Assembly: GCF_009914335.1 (NCBI RefSeq)
Contig: NZ_CP043925.1
Coordinates: 1 to 64,000 of the forward strand
Length of the DNA: 64,000 nt
Reading direction: 5' to 3'
Source of the DNA: Proteus columbae
Lineage (GTDB): Bacteria > Pseudomonadota > Gammaproteobacteria > Enterobacterales > Enterobacteriaceae
Below the pieces are notes generated by a model. It did no database searches. It was not told where the DNA came from and saw only the letters and a list, made by a program, of their open reading frames with translations. Below are positions 22,471 to 31,637 of this stretch, one piece after another (the stretch's first letter is position 1; each line of letters opens with the position of its first letter). The position numbers and the translations under genes were made by a program.

Positions 22471-23334
22471 TTATTCAATATTTTGGATCTGCTCGCGCAT
22501 TTGTTCAATTAAAACTTTTAATTCAATGGCTGAATTGGTGACTTCAGTATTAATTGATTTTGAGGCTAATGTGTTGGATTCACGGTTAAATTCTTGCATC
22601 ATAAAGTCAAGACGACGACCTACCGCTTCTTTTTTAACAAGAATTTTGCGCGTTTCTTTAACGTGAGCTTCTAATCTATCCAACTCTTCTGCGACATCTA
22701 AGCGTTGCGCTAACATCACTAACTCTTGTTCTAAACGATTATTATCAATTTGAACCTGTGCTTCTTCTAATTTGCTGGTTAAGCGTTCGCGTTGCCATTG
22801 TAAAATTTCTGGCATTTGAGCTCTTACTTTAACGACTTCTGCGCTAACCGCATCTAAACGTTGCTCGATAAGTTCTTTGAGTGATTGTCCTTCGGCTTCA
22901 CGACTAGCAATAAAAGCATCGATTGCTAGATCTAATTCGGATAAAAGTTCAGTACCAATCGCATCTAAGTCTTGCTCTTGTGCTGAAATCACACCCGGCC
23001 AACGTAAAATATCAAAAGGGCTGATAGTGCCTTCATGGCTATGGCTTTTTACCCAATTGGCAGAAACAATCAGTTGTTTTGCGAGATTCTCATCAAGATT
23101 TAATTCACCTTGAAAGCGAGCATTAAGATCAAAACGTAAGTTACATTCAATTTTACCGCGCGTTAAGCGATTACGTAGACGTTCACGAATAACAGGCTCT
23201 AAACTACGTAATTGCTCAGGTAAACGAATATAAGTTTCAAGGTAGCGCTGGTTTACGGAACGCAGTTCCCAAGCGGCAGTGCCCCAGTCTTTTTTGATGT
23301 CTCGGCGAGCAAAAGCGGTCATGCTACGGATCAT
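22471..23334 (-). CDS. yicC: YicC family endoribonuclease
   Basis: The 287-residue protein matches E. coli YicC in length and ends: MIRSMTAFARRDIKKDWGTAAWELRSVNQRYLE at the N-terminus region and the conserved C-terminal block GRRLDFMMQEFNRESNTLASKS followed by a long helix ending EQMREQIQNIE. The YicC family has recently been described as RNA-cleaving and as promoting small-RNA turnover. It is divergent from rph and has its own terminator. No anomaly is seen. Confidence 0.95.
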   Translation of the reverse strand: MIRSMTAFARRDIKKDWGTAAWELRSVNQRYLETYIRLPEQLRSLEPVIRERLRNRLTRGKIECNLRFDLNARFQGELNLDENLAKQLIVSANWVKSHSHEGTISPFDILRWPGVISAQEQDLDAIGTELLSELDLAIDAFIASREAEGQSLKELIEQRLDAVSAEVVKVRAQMPEILQWQRERLTSKLEEAQVQIDNNRLEQELVMLAQRLDVAEELDRLEAHVKETRKILVKKEAVGRRLDFMMQEFNRESNTLASKSINTEVTNSAIELKVLIEQMREQIQNIE

Positions 23335-23394
23335 AATAGGGTCTCAATAATGTAAAAGATGATATGATTATAACCCTATGCATCAATACAAGGA

Positions 23395-23423
23395 TAGGCA
23401 TAAGCCATTTTAGGTCGTATAAT
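23395..23423 (+). promoter_or_regulatory. Likely sigma-70 promoter of rph-pyrE
   Basis: TAGGCA (23395-23400), a 17-base spacer and a perfect TATAAT (23418-23423) lie 38 bases before the rph start codon. It would drive the rph-pyrE operon. Confidence 0.6.
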
Positions 23424-23460
23424 GCGCCCCCAATATGTCAGAGAAAGCGGAGATAACACC

Positions 23461-24177
23461 ATGCGTCCAGCAGACAGACAAGCAAACCAAGTACGTCCTA
23501 TTACCATTACTCGCCACTATACAAAACATGCTGAAGGTTCTGTATTAGTCGAATTTGGTGATACTAAAGTCTTGTGTAATGCCACTGTAGAAGACGGTGT
23601 ACCTCGTTTTCTGAAAGGACAAGGGCAAGGATGGGTGACCGCAGAATACGGCATGCTTCCTCGCGCAACAAATAGTCGTAATGCTCGTGAAGCGGCTCGT
23701 GGTAAACAAACGGGTCGTACTATGGAGATCCAGCGTTTAATCGCTCGCTCATTACGTGCCGCGGTTGATTTAAAAGCATTAGGTGAATTTACCATCACTG
23801 TAGATTGTGATGTTATCCAAGCGGATGGCGGTACACGTACTGCATCTATCTCTGGTGCTTGTGTCGCATTAGTTGATGCTTTAAATAAAATGGTTGAAGA
23901 AGGCAAACTGAAAAAAAACCCTCTGAAATCAATGGTAGCTGCAGTCTCTGTGGGTATTGTTGATGGTGAACCATTATGCGATCTTGAATATGTTGAAGAT
24001 TCAGCAGCAGAAACAGACATGAATGTGGTGATGATCGATGATGGTCGTATGATTGAAGTTCAAGGTACGGCAGAAGGCGCACCATTTAGCCATGAAGAAT
24101 TACTTGCTTTACTCGCCCTTGCGAAGGGGGGATTAGAGAAAATATTTGAAGCGCAAAAAGAGGCGCTTAAGCAATAA
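23461..24177 (+). CDS. rph: Ribonuclease PH
   Basis: Phosphate-dependent 3' exoribonuclease that trims tRNA precursors. Length 238 residues, the full family length, with the typical start [16 protein letters not shown] and RNase PH motifs [25 protein letters not shown] and [16 protein letters not shown]. Unlike E. coli K-12, which carries a frameshift near the end of rph that reduces pyrE expression, this frame is intact to the C-terminus. A 13-residue upstream extension is rejected on family alignment. pyrE follows after an attenuator. Confidence 0.97.
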   Translation: MRPADRQANQVRPITITRHYTKHAEGSVLVEFGDTKVLCNATVEDGVPRFLKGQGQGWVTAEYGMLPRATNSRNAREAARGKQTGRTMEIQRLIARSLRAAVDLKALGEFTITVDCDVIQADGGTRTASISGACVALVDALNKMVEEGKLKKNPLKSMVAAVSVGIVDGEPLCDLEYVEDSAAETDMNVVMIDDGRMIEVQGTAEGAPFSHEELLALLALAKGGLEKIFEAQKEALKQ

Positions 24178-24192
24178 ATTCTATTTTTAAAG

Positions 24193-24215
24193 GCGACTGA
24201 GAAGTCGCTTTTTTT
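24193..24215 (+). terminator. pyrE attenuator hairpin
   Basis: A short hairpin GCGACT/AGTCGC followed by seven T lies 15 bases past the rph stop and 43 bases before pyrE. Its sequence and position match the E. coli rph-pyrE attenuator, where UTP level and coupled translation of the end of rph decide readthrough into pyrE. Confidence 0.85.
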
Positions 24216-24258
24216 ATGCCTAAAATTTGTCATCAAGTAACGTAGAGAGGAGAAAGAA

Positions 24259-24903
24259 ATGAAAGCCTACCAACGCCGCTTTATCGAACTAGCATTAGCA
24301 AAAAATGTCCTGAAATTTGGTGAGTTCACGCTGAAATCAGGAAGGGTGAGTCCTTACTTTTTTAATGCCGGTTTATTTAATACAGGGCGTGATTTGGCTT
24401 TGCTGGGGCAGTTCTATGCGCAAACATTATTAGATAATAATGTGTCTTGTGATGTGTTGTTTGGACCTGCTTATAAAGGGATCCCTATTGCAACTACAAC
24501 GGCAGTCGCATTGGTTGAACATCATGATATCGATATCCCTTACTGTTTTAATCGCAAAGAGGCTAAAGATCATGGTGAAGGAGGAACATTAGTAGGAAGC
24601 CCATTGAAAGGTAATGTAGTGATTGTTGATGATGTCATTACAGCAGGTACTGCAATTCGTGAGTCAATGGAAATCATCAAACAGCATGATGCAACGCTTT
24701 CTGCGGTGTTATTAAGTTTGGATAGACAAGAGAAAGGGCGAGAAGAACTTTCTGCAATACAAGAGTTAAAACGTGACTATCAATGCCAAGTGTATTCGAT
24801 TATTACTTTGGATGATTTAATTAGCTACCTAAGTGAGAGCAAGACTCTGTCTGAGCATTTACCTGCGGTTAAAGCTTATCGTGAACGCTACGGTGTGAAT
24901 TAA
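24259..24903 (+). CDS. pyrE: Orotate phosphoribosyltransferase
   Basis: Converts orotate and PRPP to orotidine monophosphate in de novo pyrimidine synthesis. The 214-residue protein (E. coli 213) begins [29 protein letters not shown]; the PRPP-binding motif [13 protein letters not shown] is at about residue 120 and the flexible loop [13 protein letters not shown] at about 98. GAGAGGAG precedes the ATG. It is downstream of rph behind the attenuator, so expression should fall when UTP is high. Confidence 0.97.
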   Translation: MKAYQRRFIELALAKNVLKFGEFTLKSGRVSPYFFNAGLFNTGRDLALLGQFYAQTLLDNNVSCDVLFGPAYKGIPIATTTAVALVEHHDIDIPYCFNRKEAKDHGEGGTLVGSPLKGNVVIVDDVITAGTAIRESMEIIKQHDATLSAVLLSLDRQEKGREELSAIQELKRDYQCQVYSIITLDDLISYLSESKTLSEHLPAVKAYRERYGVN

Positions 24904-25211
24904 TAAAGTTAATACGCGATAAACGAGTTGACCGATTATAGATAAAAAAAAGCCCTCGCCCAATTATGGGCGGGGTGAGTAGTACAATGAATCTTCTGCG
25001 ACAATTATCACAGATATTGAAATATAAAAAGGACTTTTACAGCAGGGGCAAAGCGAGTCGCTAATGCCACAATGTAGGAACTGCACGAGTGCCATTCCTG
25101 ATAAATACATTTAGGTAACTCTGTACCAGAGGACGCATGTTAACACAAATAAGAAAAAAACGGCATATCTGTAAATTTCAAATTGTTGAGTTAAATCACG
25201 AGTCCATCATT
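24904..25211 (-). other. pyrE-slmA spacer with structured elements and a minus-strand terminator
   Basis: No gene is seen between the convergent pyrE and slmA ends. Besides the terminator at 24944-24975 it holds two adjacent imperfect hairpins, 25047-25068 (GGCA...AGCG-loop-CGCT...TGCC) and 25076-25099 (AGGAA...GCA-loop-TGC...TTCCT). Read leftward they would form part of a structured slmA 3' UTR about 260 bases long, or a separate small RNA. Confidence 0.4.
24944..24975 (-). terminator. Rho-independent terminator serving slmA
   Basis: Stem CCTCGCCCA/TGGGCGGGG (one wobble pair, loop ATTA) at 24954-24975 with eight A on its left, which is the T-tract when read leftward. It is 237 bases past the slmA stop and can also form a hairpin at the 3' end of the pyrE transcript. 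Confidence 0.8.
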
Positions 25212-25814
25212 TCATTGTAACTGTGCCAAAATTAATGGCCAGCGGGCTTCAAATTCTTGAGTGGGTTGATAGCGAAATTCTGTGCGTACAAAGCGCGCTA
25301 GCATGCCTTCACAAAAAGCGAGTAATTGTGAAGCAAGTAATGCTTCATCATGTAAGAAGGCACTCCCTTCACGAATTTTACGTTCTTTGATAACTTGTCG
25401 AAGCTGGACTTCAATGCGTTCATAAAGCTGGTTTATTCGCCCTTGTAATCTGTCTTGTTCAAACATCAAAGCATGACCCGTTAAAATACGAGATAACCCT
25501 GGATTTTTTTCAGCAAAACCAAGGATCAAGACAAGAATTAAGCGAATTCTTGCCACAGCATCTTTTTCGTCTTTTAAAATCAAATTAATACGAGAGACTA
25601 AGCTATCTTCGATAAACTCAATTAAGCTATCAAACATTTTGGTTTTACTTGGAAAATGTCGATAGAGCGCAGCTTCAGATACACCAACAGTAGCGGCAAG
25701 CTTCGCCGTTGTAATGCGCTGACTACCGTCACTTGATTCCAACATTTGGGCAAGTGACTGTAAGATTTCATCCCGTCTATTTCTTTTCTTTTTGGTTTCT
25801 TTTTCTTCTGCCAT
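25212..25814 (-). CDS. slmA: Nucleoid occlusion factor SlmA
   Basis: TetR-family DNA-binding protein that binds chromosomal sites and disrupts FtsZ polymers over the nucleoid. The 200-residue protein (E. coli 198) has the TetR helix-turn-helix [24 protein letters not shown] near residues 33-57 and is closely similar to E. coli SlmA to the end WPLILAQLQ. The ATG at 25814 is preferred because [21 protein letters not shown] matches the family start; nine extra upstream residues do not. dut lies upstream on the same strand, with a hairpin between. Confidence 0.96.
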   Translation of the reverse strand: MAEEKETKKKRNRRDEILQSLAQMLESSDGSQRITTAKLAATVGVSEAALYRHFPSKTKMFDSLIEFIEDSLVSRINLILKDEKDAVARIRLILVLILGFAEKNPGLSRILTGHALMFEQDRLQGRINQLYERIEVQLRQVIKERKIREGSAFLHDEALLASQLLAFCEGMLARFVRTEFRYQPTQEFEARWPLILAQLQ

Positions 25815-25855
25815 GACTGATAAGGCCCCTGCTAAAAGCAAAACAAATCAGTAAA

Positions 25856-25884
25856 CCTTTGCACTAAGGTTTTTAGTGCAAAGG
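25856..25884 (-). terminator. Perfect hairpin between dut and slmA
   Basis: CCTTTGCACTAA and TTAGTGCAAAGG form a perfect 12-base stem with a GGTTT loop. Read leftward it is followed by TTTACTG rather than a continuous T-run, so it may be a partial terminator/attenuator or a processing and stability element reducing slmA relative to dut. Confidence 0.5.
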
Positions 25885-25926
25885 GAGTGATATCGTCATT
25901 GATATAATTAATGCAAGACGTCTTTA

Positions 25927-26382
25927 TTATTGGCGGCCAGAGTGACCAAAGCCACCGCTACCACGTTCCGTTGCAGTAAAATCTTCAACAATATTAAATT
26001 CAGCTTGAACTACGGGCACGATGATCATTTGAGCAATACGTTCACCCGGTTCGATGGTGAACGCTGTTTGACCGCGATTCCAAACTGATACCATAAGTTG
26101 ACCTTGATAATCAGAATCAATCAGACCAACTAAGTTACCCAATACAACACCGTGTTTATGGCCTAAACCTGAACGAGGAAGCACCATTGCTGCTAATCCT
26201 TCATCGGCAATATGTACAGCAAGACCTGTAGGTAATAATTCGGTTTGCCCTGGTTCAAGAACCAATGGTGCATCAAGGCAAGCGCGTAAATCTAAACCAG
26301 CAGAGCCTGTTGTGGCATAAGCAGGAAGTGGATATTCTTGACCAATACGTGCATCAAGGATTTTAACATCAATTTTTTTCAT
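25927..26382 (-). CDS. dut: Deoxyuridine 5'-triphosphate nucleotidohydrolase
   Basis: Trimeric dUTPase that hydrolyses dUTP to dUMP and pyrophosphate, keeping uracil out of DNA. The 151-residue protein has all five motifs: [27 protein letters not shown] with the catalytic Asp, GERIAQMI and the C-terminal [11 protein letters not shown] second ATG three bases upstream (26385) is possible. Its start overlaps the end of coaBC by 14 bases on the same strand, so translation is coupled; the same coaBC-dut order occurs in E. coli. Confidence 0.97.
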   Translation of the reverse strand: MKKIDVKILDARIGQEYPLPAYATTGSAGLDLRACLDAPLVLEPGQTELLPTGLAVHIADEGLAAMVLPRSGLGHKHGVVLGNLVGLIDSDYQGQLMVSVWNRGQTAFTIEPGERIAQMIIVPVVQAEFNIVEDFTATERGSGGFGHSGRQ

Positions 26383-27580
26383 CATAATGTTTGGCTATCT
26401 CGTCAAGTAGGCGATGGCTAAGTTGTGCTTTACTACTGTGTGGTAAGCGCGTTTCTCCATTAGCCCAAATAAGGTGTAATGCATTATTGTCACTGTTAAA
26501 GCCTTGATTTTCTGCTGAAACATCATTGGCACAGATCAAGTCGAGCTGCTTTTGTTCTCGTTTTTTGCGGGCATATTCTTCCACATTCTGGGTTTCAGCT
26601 GCAAATCCAACAACAAAAGGACGGTGTTCAACCATTTTTCCAACACTCGCGACAATGTCGGGGTTTTTTACCATAGTGATGGTGACTTCATCACCTTGTT
26701 TTTTTATTTTTTCAGTCGCGATAAGTTTAGCGCGGTAATCGGCAACAGCTGCACAACCAATAAAAATATCTTGTGAAGGTGCGATTAACATCACTTGTTC
26801 GTACATTTCTTGTGCGCTTTCAACGTCAATACGTTTAACACAAGTCGGTGTCGGTAATGTGACAGGTCCTGCGATAAGCGTGACATCAGCCCCACGTAAT
26901 GCGGCTGCATGTGCAATTGCAAACCCCATTTTTCCTGAGCTATGATTGCTGATAAAACGCACTGGATCTAAGGCTTCACGAGTAGGCCCTGCGGTTATCG
27001 TGATTTTTTTACCTGCAAAATCTTGTGGCGGTAAAGCAAGTTGTTTTTCAGCTAATGCGACGAGAGTTAGAGGATCTAACATTCGTCCTGGGCCTACATC
27101 ACCACAAGCTTGACTACCAGAGTCAGGCCCCCAAATTAAACAGCCACGTTGTTCTAAAGCAGATAAATTTTCTTGTGTAATTGTGGCTCTGTACATTTGC
27201 TGATTCATTGCAGGCGCAATAGCGATAGGCGCGCTACTCGCTAAACAGAGTGTGGTAAGTAAATCATTTGCCATACCCACTCGCAAACGTGCAATAAGAT
27301 CGGCAGTCGCGGGTGCAAGTAGAATTAAATCAGCCCATTTACCTAATTCAATATGTCCCATAGCGGCCTCTGCCGCTGGATCAAGTAAATCATCAGCAAC
27401 AGGAAAACCAGAAACCGCTTGTAGTGACAAAGGCGTCACAAATGCATGAGCAGCGGGTGTCATTACAACTCGTACAATTGCGCCTTTATCACGTAAACGG
27501 CGTACAAGTTCTGGTGCTTTATAGGCCGCGATACCACCACTGATACCAAGAATAATCTTTTTGTCGTGAAGTGTAGTCAT
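26369..27580 (-). CDS. coaBC: Bifunctional phosphopantothenoylcysteine decarboxylase/synthetase
   Basis: Two consecutive coenzyme A steps: CoaB joins phosphopantothenate and cysteine using CTP, CoaC decarboxylates the product with FMN. The 403-residue chain (E. coli 406) has the CoaC flavodoxin-like part first ([23 protein letters not shown], and [10 protein letters not shown] with the catalytic Cys) and CoaB from about 190 ([29 protein letters not shown] loop). The ATG at 27580 matches the family; the 15-residue extension is a GTG artefact. The gene is divergent from radC and couples into dut. Confidence 0.97.
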   Translation of the reverse strand: MTTLHDKKIILGISGGIAAYKAPELVRRLRDKGAIVRVVMTPAAHAFVTPLSLQAVSGFPVADDLLDPAAEAAMGHIELGKWADLILLAPATADLIARLRVGMANDLLTTLCLASSAPIAIAPAMNQQMYRATITQENLSALEQRGCLIWGPDSGSQACGDVGPGRMLDPLTLVALAEKQLALPPQDFAGKKITITAGPTREALDPVRFISNHSSGKMGFAIAHAAALRGADVTLIAGPVTLPTPTCVKRIDVESAQEMYEQVMLIAPSQDIFIGCAAVADYRAKLIATEKIKKQGDEVTITMVKNPDIVASVGKMVEHRPFVVGFAAETQNVEEYARKKREQKQLDLICANDVSAENQGFNSDNNALHLIWANGETRLPHSSKAQLSHRLLDEIAKHYDEKN

Positions 27581-27882
27581 GATGAAATGCCTAAGTACAT
27601 AAATAATTGCCCGTAATTTTACCACAAGGTAATCGTGAATTCGGAATTCTATGTAACTTCATGTTTTATAGATTAAATTTTTGAGATTCATCTCGCATAA
27701 ATTTGATATGTGTCTTTTTTATACAAGATTAGTAGTTTATAGTAAATTAACTGTATAAAACAACAGTTGTTTTGCGATTGGCATTTAATGATGAGTGATG
27801 TTTCTCCTAGATCTTAATGCCTATGTGAATAAATAAAATAGATCATTAATACCACTACCTTTACTTATTAAGGAGTCCACGG
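27581..27882. other. Divergent spacer coaBC / radC
   Basis: About 300 AT-rich bases that should hold promoters for coaBC-dut (leftward) and radC (rightward). I assigned no convincing promoter elements, operators or RNA structure by eye. Confidence 0.4.
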
Positions 27883-28554
27883 ATGGAAAATCAATCGATT
27901 AGTGAACTTTTACCTAGAGAAAAACTATTACTTTATGGCGTGGAATCACTCACTGATATTGAGTTATTGGCGCTCTTTTTACGCACCGGCACTTATGAAA
28001 AATCTGTATTAGAGCTTGCTGCTTTTTTACTTAAAGAATGTGGCTCTCTTTATCACGTTATTAATGCTGATTATGAAACATTAGGGCGTTTTAAAGGTGT
28101 TGGCGTGGGAAAGTTTACCCAGTTGCAAGCTATCAATGAAATGGCTCAGCGTTTTTCTACAATACAATTTATGTATAAAAATGTACTTTCTTCTTCTGAA
28201 GACACAAAGCATTACTTGCAAAAATTACTTCATTGGCGAGACCGAGAAGTGTTTGTGGTGTTGTTTCTTGATAATCAAAACCAATTGATTGCATTTGAAG
28301 AAATGTTTAAAGGAACAATTAACCGAGTAGAGGTTCATCCGAGAGAAATTGTCCGTCAATCGATAAAAAAGAATGCAACATCTATCATTCTTGCTCATAA
28401 TCATCCCTCTGGTCATTCAGAACCAAGCCTTGCAGATAAACAATTGACTGAAAAAATTTTTACTGCTTGTCAGTTGGTTGGCATAAATGTACTCGATCAC
28501 CTTGTGATAGGGCATGATAACTGTGTTTCTTTTGCAGAACGTGGTTGGTTATAG
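27883..28554 (+). CDS. radC: RadC/YicR family JAB-domain protein
   Basis: The 223-residue protein (E. coli 222) has an N-terminal helix-hairpin-helix-like part (FKGVGVGKFTQLQA) and a C-terminal MPN/JAB metalloprotease-like domain with the zinc motif HNHPSGHSEPSLAD (about residue 170) and the upstream Glu in HPREIV. The family was named for DNA repair, but that link was withdrawn in E. coli and its role is unclear. It is single, between coaBC and rpmB as in E. coli; AAGGAG precedes the ATG. Confidence 0.95.
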   Translation: MENQSISELLPREKLLLYGVESLTDIELLALFLRTGTYEKSVLELAAFLLKECGSLYHVINADYETLGRFKGVGVGKFTQLQAINEMAQRFSTIQFMYKNVLSSSEDTKHYLQKLLHWRDREVFVVLFLDNQNQLIAFEEMFKGTINRVEVHPREIVRQSIKKNATSIILAHNHPSGHSEPSLADKQLTEKIFTACQLVGINVLDHLVIGHDNCVSFAERGWL

Positions 28555-28597
28555 CAAATATTTTTGTAATTATTGTCAATCTTTATTTGTACGGGTC

Positions 28598-28626
28598 TTG
28601 AGCGTTGAGGCCATTGGGCGTATACT
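28598..28626 (+). promoter_or_regulatory. Strong sigma-70 promoter of rpmB-rpmG
   Basis: TTGAGC (28598-28603), a 17-base spacer and TATACT (28621-28626), followed by a GC-containing start region. It is 175 bases before rpmB, leaving a long untranslated leader. Confidence 0.75.
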
Positions 28627-28649
28627 ACGCCACCTTTGAGGATCTTGGG

Positions 28650-28738
28650 TTTGGCGAGAAGAGCCTATCTCAGCAAGTTTTTTCTGAGGTGTTTACACAG
28701 TTTTTCAATCGTTAAAAGTTGCTGAGATGGGCTCCAAA
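28650..28738 (+). promoter_or_regulatory. Long hairpin in the rpmB leader, candidate ribosomal-protein autoregulatory element
   Basis: GAGCCTATCTCAGCAA (28661-28676) pairs with TTGCTGAGATGGGCTC (28719-28734), 16 pairs with one wobble, extended inward by TTTT/AAAA across a G-G mismatch and outward by TTTGG/CCAAA across a bulge. It lies between the promoter and rpmB and is not a terminator, having no T-run. L28 or L33 could bind it to repress the operon, as other ribosomal proteins do; this is inference. Confidence 0.55.
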
Positions 28739-28780
28739 GCCTGACGAGGCGGTCAAACCTGATATTAAAGCTCGAGCTGA

Positions 28781-29038
<258 letters not shown>

Positions 29039-29046
29039 GGAGCTGA

Positions 29047-29217
<171 letters not shown>

Positions 29218-29230
29218 TTTTAGTTTTCTT

Positions 29231-29260
29231 AAAAAACCCGACCTTAGTGTCGGGTTTTTT
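29231..29260 (+). terminator. rpmB-rpmG terminator
   Basis: AAAAAACCCGAC, a 6-base loop, then GTCGGGTTTTTT: a 12-base symmetrical stem with a T-run, 13 bases past the rpmG stop. It separates the ribosomal operon from the glycosyltransferase operon. Confidence 0.93.
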
Positions 29261-29298
29261 GTTATCTGGAGCCCGCTAAGTATAACAAAGTAAAGCTA

Positions 29299-29329
29299 TT
29301 GTGATCTTCGCTTACTCTTTAGCTATACT
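29299..29329 (+). promoter_or_regulatory. Possible promoter of the outer-core glycosyltransferase operon
   Basis: TTGTGA (29299-29304) and TATACT (29324-29329) are separated by 19 bases, longer than ideal. They lie between the rpmG terminator and the first glycosyltransferase gene. The -10 is good, the spacing weak. Confidence 0.35.
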
Positions 29330-29366
29330 ATGGCTCTTTTAAAATCATCGGGTGAATGGATTGCGG

Positions 29367-30494
29367 ATGAGCAAGTCAGTATTATCAATATTACACACAG
29401 AGTCATCTTGTGGCTGGGGTGGTCAGGAAATTCGTATACTGACGGAATCTCAAGGCATGATCCGCAGAGGGCACCGAGTTGCATTAGTGTGTTGTCCTAC
29501 ATCTAAAATTGCGAAGGCTGCACCGGATTATGGTATTGAGGTTTTCACTCTACCGATTGAAAAAAAACGCAGTTCAGCATTAAAAGCACTTCGCCAATGG
29601 TTAAAGTCACATCGTCACCAATTTGATGTTATCAATACCCATAGTTCAACTGATGCATGGTTAGTTGCCGCTTCTTGTGTCACATTACGTCATTCACCCG
29701 TAGTTGTTCGAACTCGTCATGTTTCTACGGATGTTTCACGTTTATTACCAACACGATGGCTTTATCTTTCATCTTGTGCGCATGTCGTGACAACAGGTGA
29801 GAAATTACGCCAGACACTCCATCAGCATAATAAATTTCCATTAGAAAAAATGACCTCAGTTCCTACAGGAATTGATTTGCAACGTTTTTTTCCACAAGAT
29901 AAACAGCAAGCCAGAGAAAAAATTGGCATACCTAATAAACCAACATTAGGGATTGTTGCTACCATGCGAGTATGGAAAGGGCATAAATATTTAGTAGAAG
30001 CATGGAAATTGTTACATCAGCAGTTTCCAGACTGGCAATTAATTTTTGTAGGTGATGGCCCTCAGCGTAAAAACCTAGAGCCAATGGTGAAAGAGGCTGG
30101 TTTAGAACAGAGTATCTTTTTCCTTGGTAATCGTAATGATGTACCAGATTGTTTAAATGCAATGGATCTCTTTGCGTTACCCTCTTTTGGTAATGAAGGT
30201 GTACCACAAGGTATTATGCAGGCGATGGCATGTGGTTTACCTGTCGTGTCAACTACGGTTGGCGCGATTAGCGAAGCAGTTATTGATGGTAAAACAGGAT
30301 TTACATTAGTACCGCAAGTACAAGAATTATTAACCCGTCATTTAGCTAAATTAATGAGCTCAGATAAATTGCGTGAACAAATGGGACAAGCAGCGCTTGA
30401 ACATGCCGTTTCACGATTTAGTTTGGATAATATGTTAGATAAGATGGAAAGGATCTTTATTCAGGCAATCAACGATAAAAATAAATCAGTATGA
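29367..30494 (+). CDS. GT4-family glycosyltransferase, probable LPS outer core
   Basis: The 375-residue GT-B enzyme has an N-terminal acceptor domain starting SVLSILHTESSCGWGGQE and a C-terminal nucleotide-sugar domain with GIVATMRVWKGHK (about 190), a glycine-rich FVGDGPQR turn and the ExxxxxE-like PSFGNEGVPQGIMQAMACG. The ATG at 29367 is chosen; GTG at 29352 and TTG at 29361 are in-frame alternatives with no better ribosome site. It heads a rightward run of four sugar-transferase genes inserted between rpmG and mutM. The sugar and linkage are unknown. Confidence 0.8.
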   Translation: MSKSVLSILHTESSCGWGGQEIRILTESQGMIRRGHRVALVCCPTSKIAKAAPDYGIEVFTLPIEKKRSSALKALRQWLKSHRHQFDVINTHSSTDAWLVAASCVTLRHSPVVVRTRHVSTDVSRLLPTRWLYLSSCAHVVTTGEKLRQTLHQHNKFPLEKMTSVPTGIDLQRFFPQDKQQAREKIGIPNKPTLGIVATMRVWKGHKYLVEAWKLLHQQFPDWQLIFVGDGPQRKNLEPMVKEAGLEQSIFFLGNRNDVPDCLNAMDLFALPSFGNEGVPQGIMQAMACGLPVVSTTVGAISEAVIDGKTGFTLVPQVQELLTRHLAKLMSSDKLREQMGQAALEHAVSRFSLDNMLDKMERIFIQAINDKNKSV

Positions 30495-30632
30495 TTCATG
30501 TTGATAATAAAGCCGTGAAACGATTATCTCTATTATCAACTTGGTGTATTCATCTTATTGATGAATATTTGTAATACTTTTTAGTGTATAGTCTGAGAAG
30601 TAAATGTATCATTTAAGCCAAATAAAAAGCAT

Positions 30633-31634
30633 ATGGATCCGAAAAATATATTGGTTATAGCGGTAGCGCGTTTTGGTGATACATTACTTATCACTCCCGT
30701 TATTCATGCCTTAAAACAGCGCTGGCCCAATGCTCATATTCATGTATTTGCACATAAGCGTAGCGCATGCATTCTTGAGCATAACCCTGATATTGATAGC
30801 ATTAGGCATTTTTCTAAAAAAAGGGCGGTTTGGACTGGTTGGTTACCTCATAAGCCTTATGATTTGGCTTTGGTATACGGTAATGATCGTGATTTGGTGA
30901 ATTATGCTCGTCGCCAATCTCATCATACCGTTGCTTTTGCTGATATTTCTCAGCAACAAGGCAATGTGACTTGGGTTGCTCGTCCCAAGTCGCCGATAGT
31001 TGCACAAAAAGAACGTGCCTTATTAATTAATGCATTAGGGATTTATCCGAGTTGTTGGCAATTGCGTTACTTTATCAATGAGGAAGAAGCGACTTTTGCA
31101 CAACAGTTTTTAAAAGATAATTCATTAATTAATAAGAATATTATTGGTTTTCAACTGCAAAGTTTTCCAGCTAAAGCCTATCGAGATTGGCCTGTGGAAA
31201 ATTTTCTACAATTAGCAAAACAGATTATTACCCATGACGCGAGTGCGTACTTTTTGCTATTAGGTAGTAAGGAAAGTGAACAATTATCCATTGATTTAGC
31301 TAAACAAATGGGTGAACAGCATTGTTTAGCCTTAGCGGGTCGAGTTTCAATGCGGCAAAATGCGGCAATTATGGCGAATTTATCGCTTTATGTTGGGGTA
31401 GATACAGGTCCCACACATTTAGCTGGGGCTTTAGATATCCCAATGGTGGCGTTATATCATAGTTATCACCCAGGGTGTTATTTAGCGCCATTACAGCATT
31501 CTTGTTGTCAGGTTATCCAGCATCCAACGTCGTTGGACAATGCCCGCCGTGAAGATAATATGGCTGATATATCAGTCGAAGAAGTGTGGGGTGCAGTGCG
31601 TAATATCATTGATGGAATGAAGGTGAAAAAGTAA
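30633..31634 (+). CDS. GT9-family heptosyltransferase-like enzyme
   Basis: The 333-residue protein has the GT9 N-terminus ILVIAVARFGDTLLITPVI, a central FQLQSFPAKAYRDWP substrate region and the C-terminal nucleotide-binding motif VGVDTGPTHLAGAL (about 262). It is not WaaC, WaaF or WaaQ, which are present elsewhere in the window, so it probably adds a heptose in the outer core; Proteus mirabilis has two such outer-core heptosyltransferases (WamA, WamC). Which one, if either, this is cannot be told here. The next gene starts 3 bases on. Confidence 0.8.
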   Translation: MDPKNILVIAVARFGDTLLITPVIHALKQRWPNAHIHVFAHKRSACILEHNPDIDSIRHFSKKRAVWTGWLPHKPYDLALVYGNDRDLVNYARRQSHHTVAFADISQQQGNVTWVARPKSPIVAQKERALLINALGIYPSCWQLRYFINEEEATFAQQFLKDNSLINKNIIGFQLQSFPAKAYRDWPVENFLQLAKQIITHDASAYFLLLGSKESEQLSIDLAKQMGEQHCLALAGRVSMRQNAAIMANLSLYVGVDTGPTHLAGALDIPMVALYHSYHPGCYLAPLQHSCCQVIQHPTSLDNARREDNMADISVEEVWGAVRNIIDGMKVKK

Positions 31635-31637
31635 TCC

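Noticed and set aside
23517..24020. 167-residue minus-strand frame inside rph
   Set aside because: Antisense shadow of the certain rph gene; serine/threonine-rich composition is typical of such shadows.
24974..24986. GTGAGTAGTAC resembling the SlmA binding site near slmA
   Set aside because: The consensus is a palindrome GTGAGTACTCAC; only one half matches and the other half is wrong.
30505..30542. Inverted repeat TTGATAATA/TATTATCAA between two glycosyltransferase genes
   Set aside because: AT-rich, long loop and no T-run; not a convincing terminator or operator.
30657..30669. AGCGGTAGCGCG resembling the RfaH ops element
   Set aside because: It lies inside the GT9 coding sequence, encoding the conserved VARFGD segment, and differs from ops at two positions.
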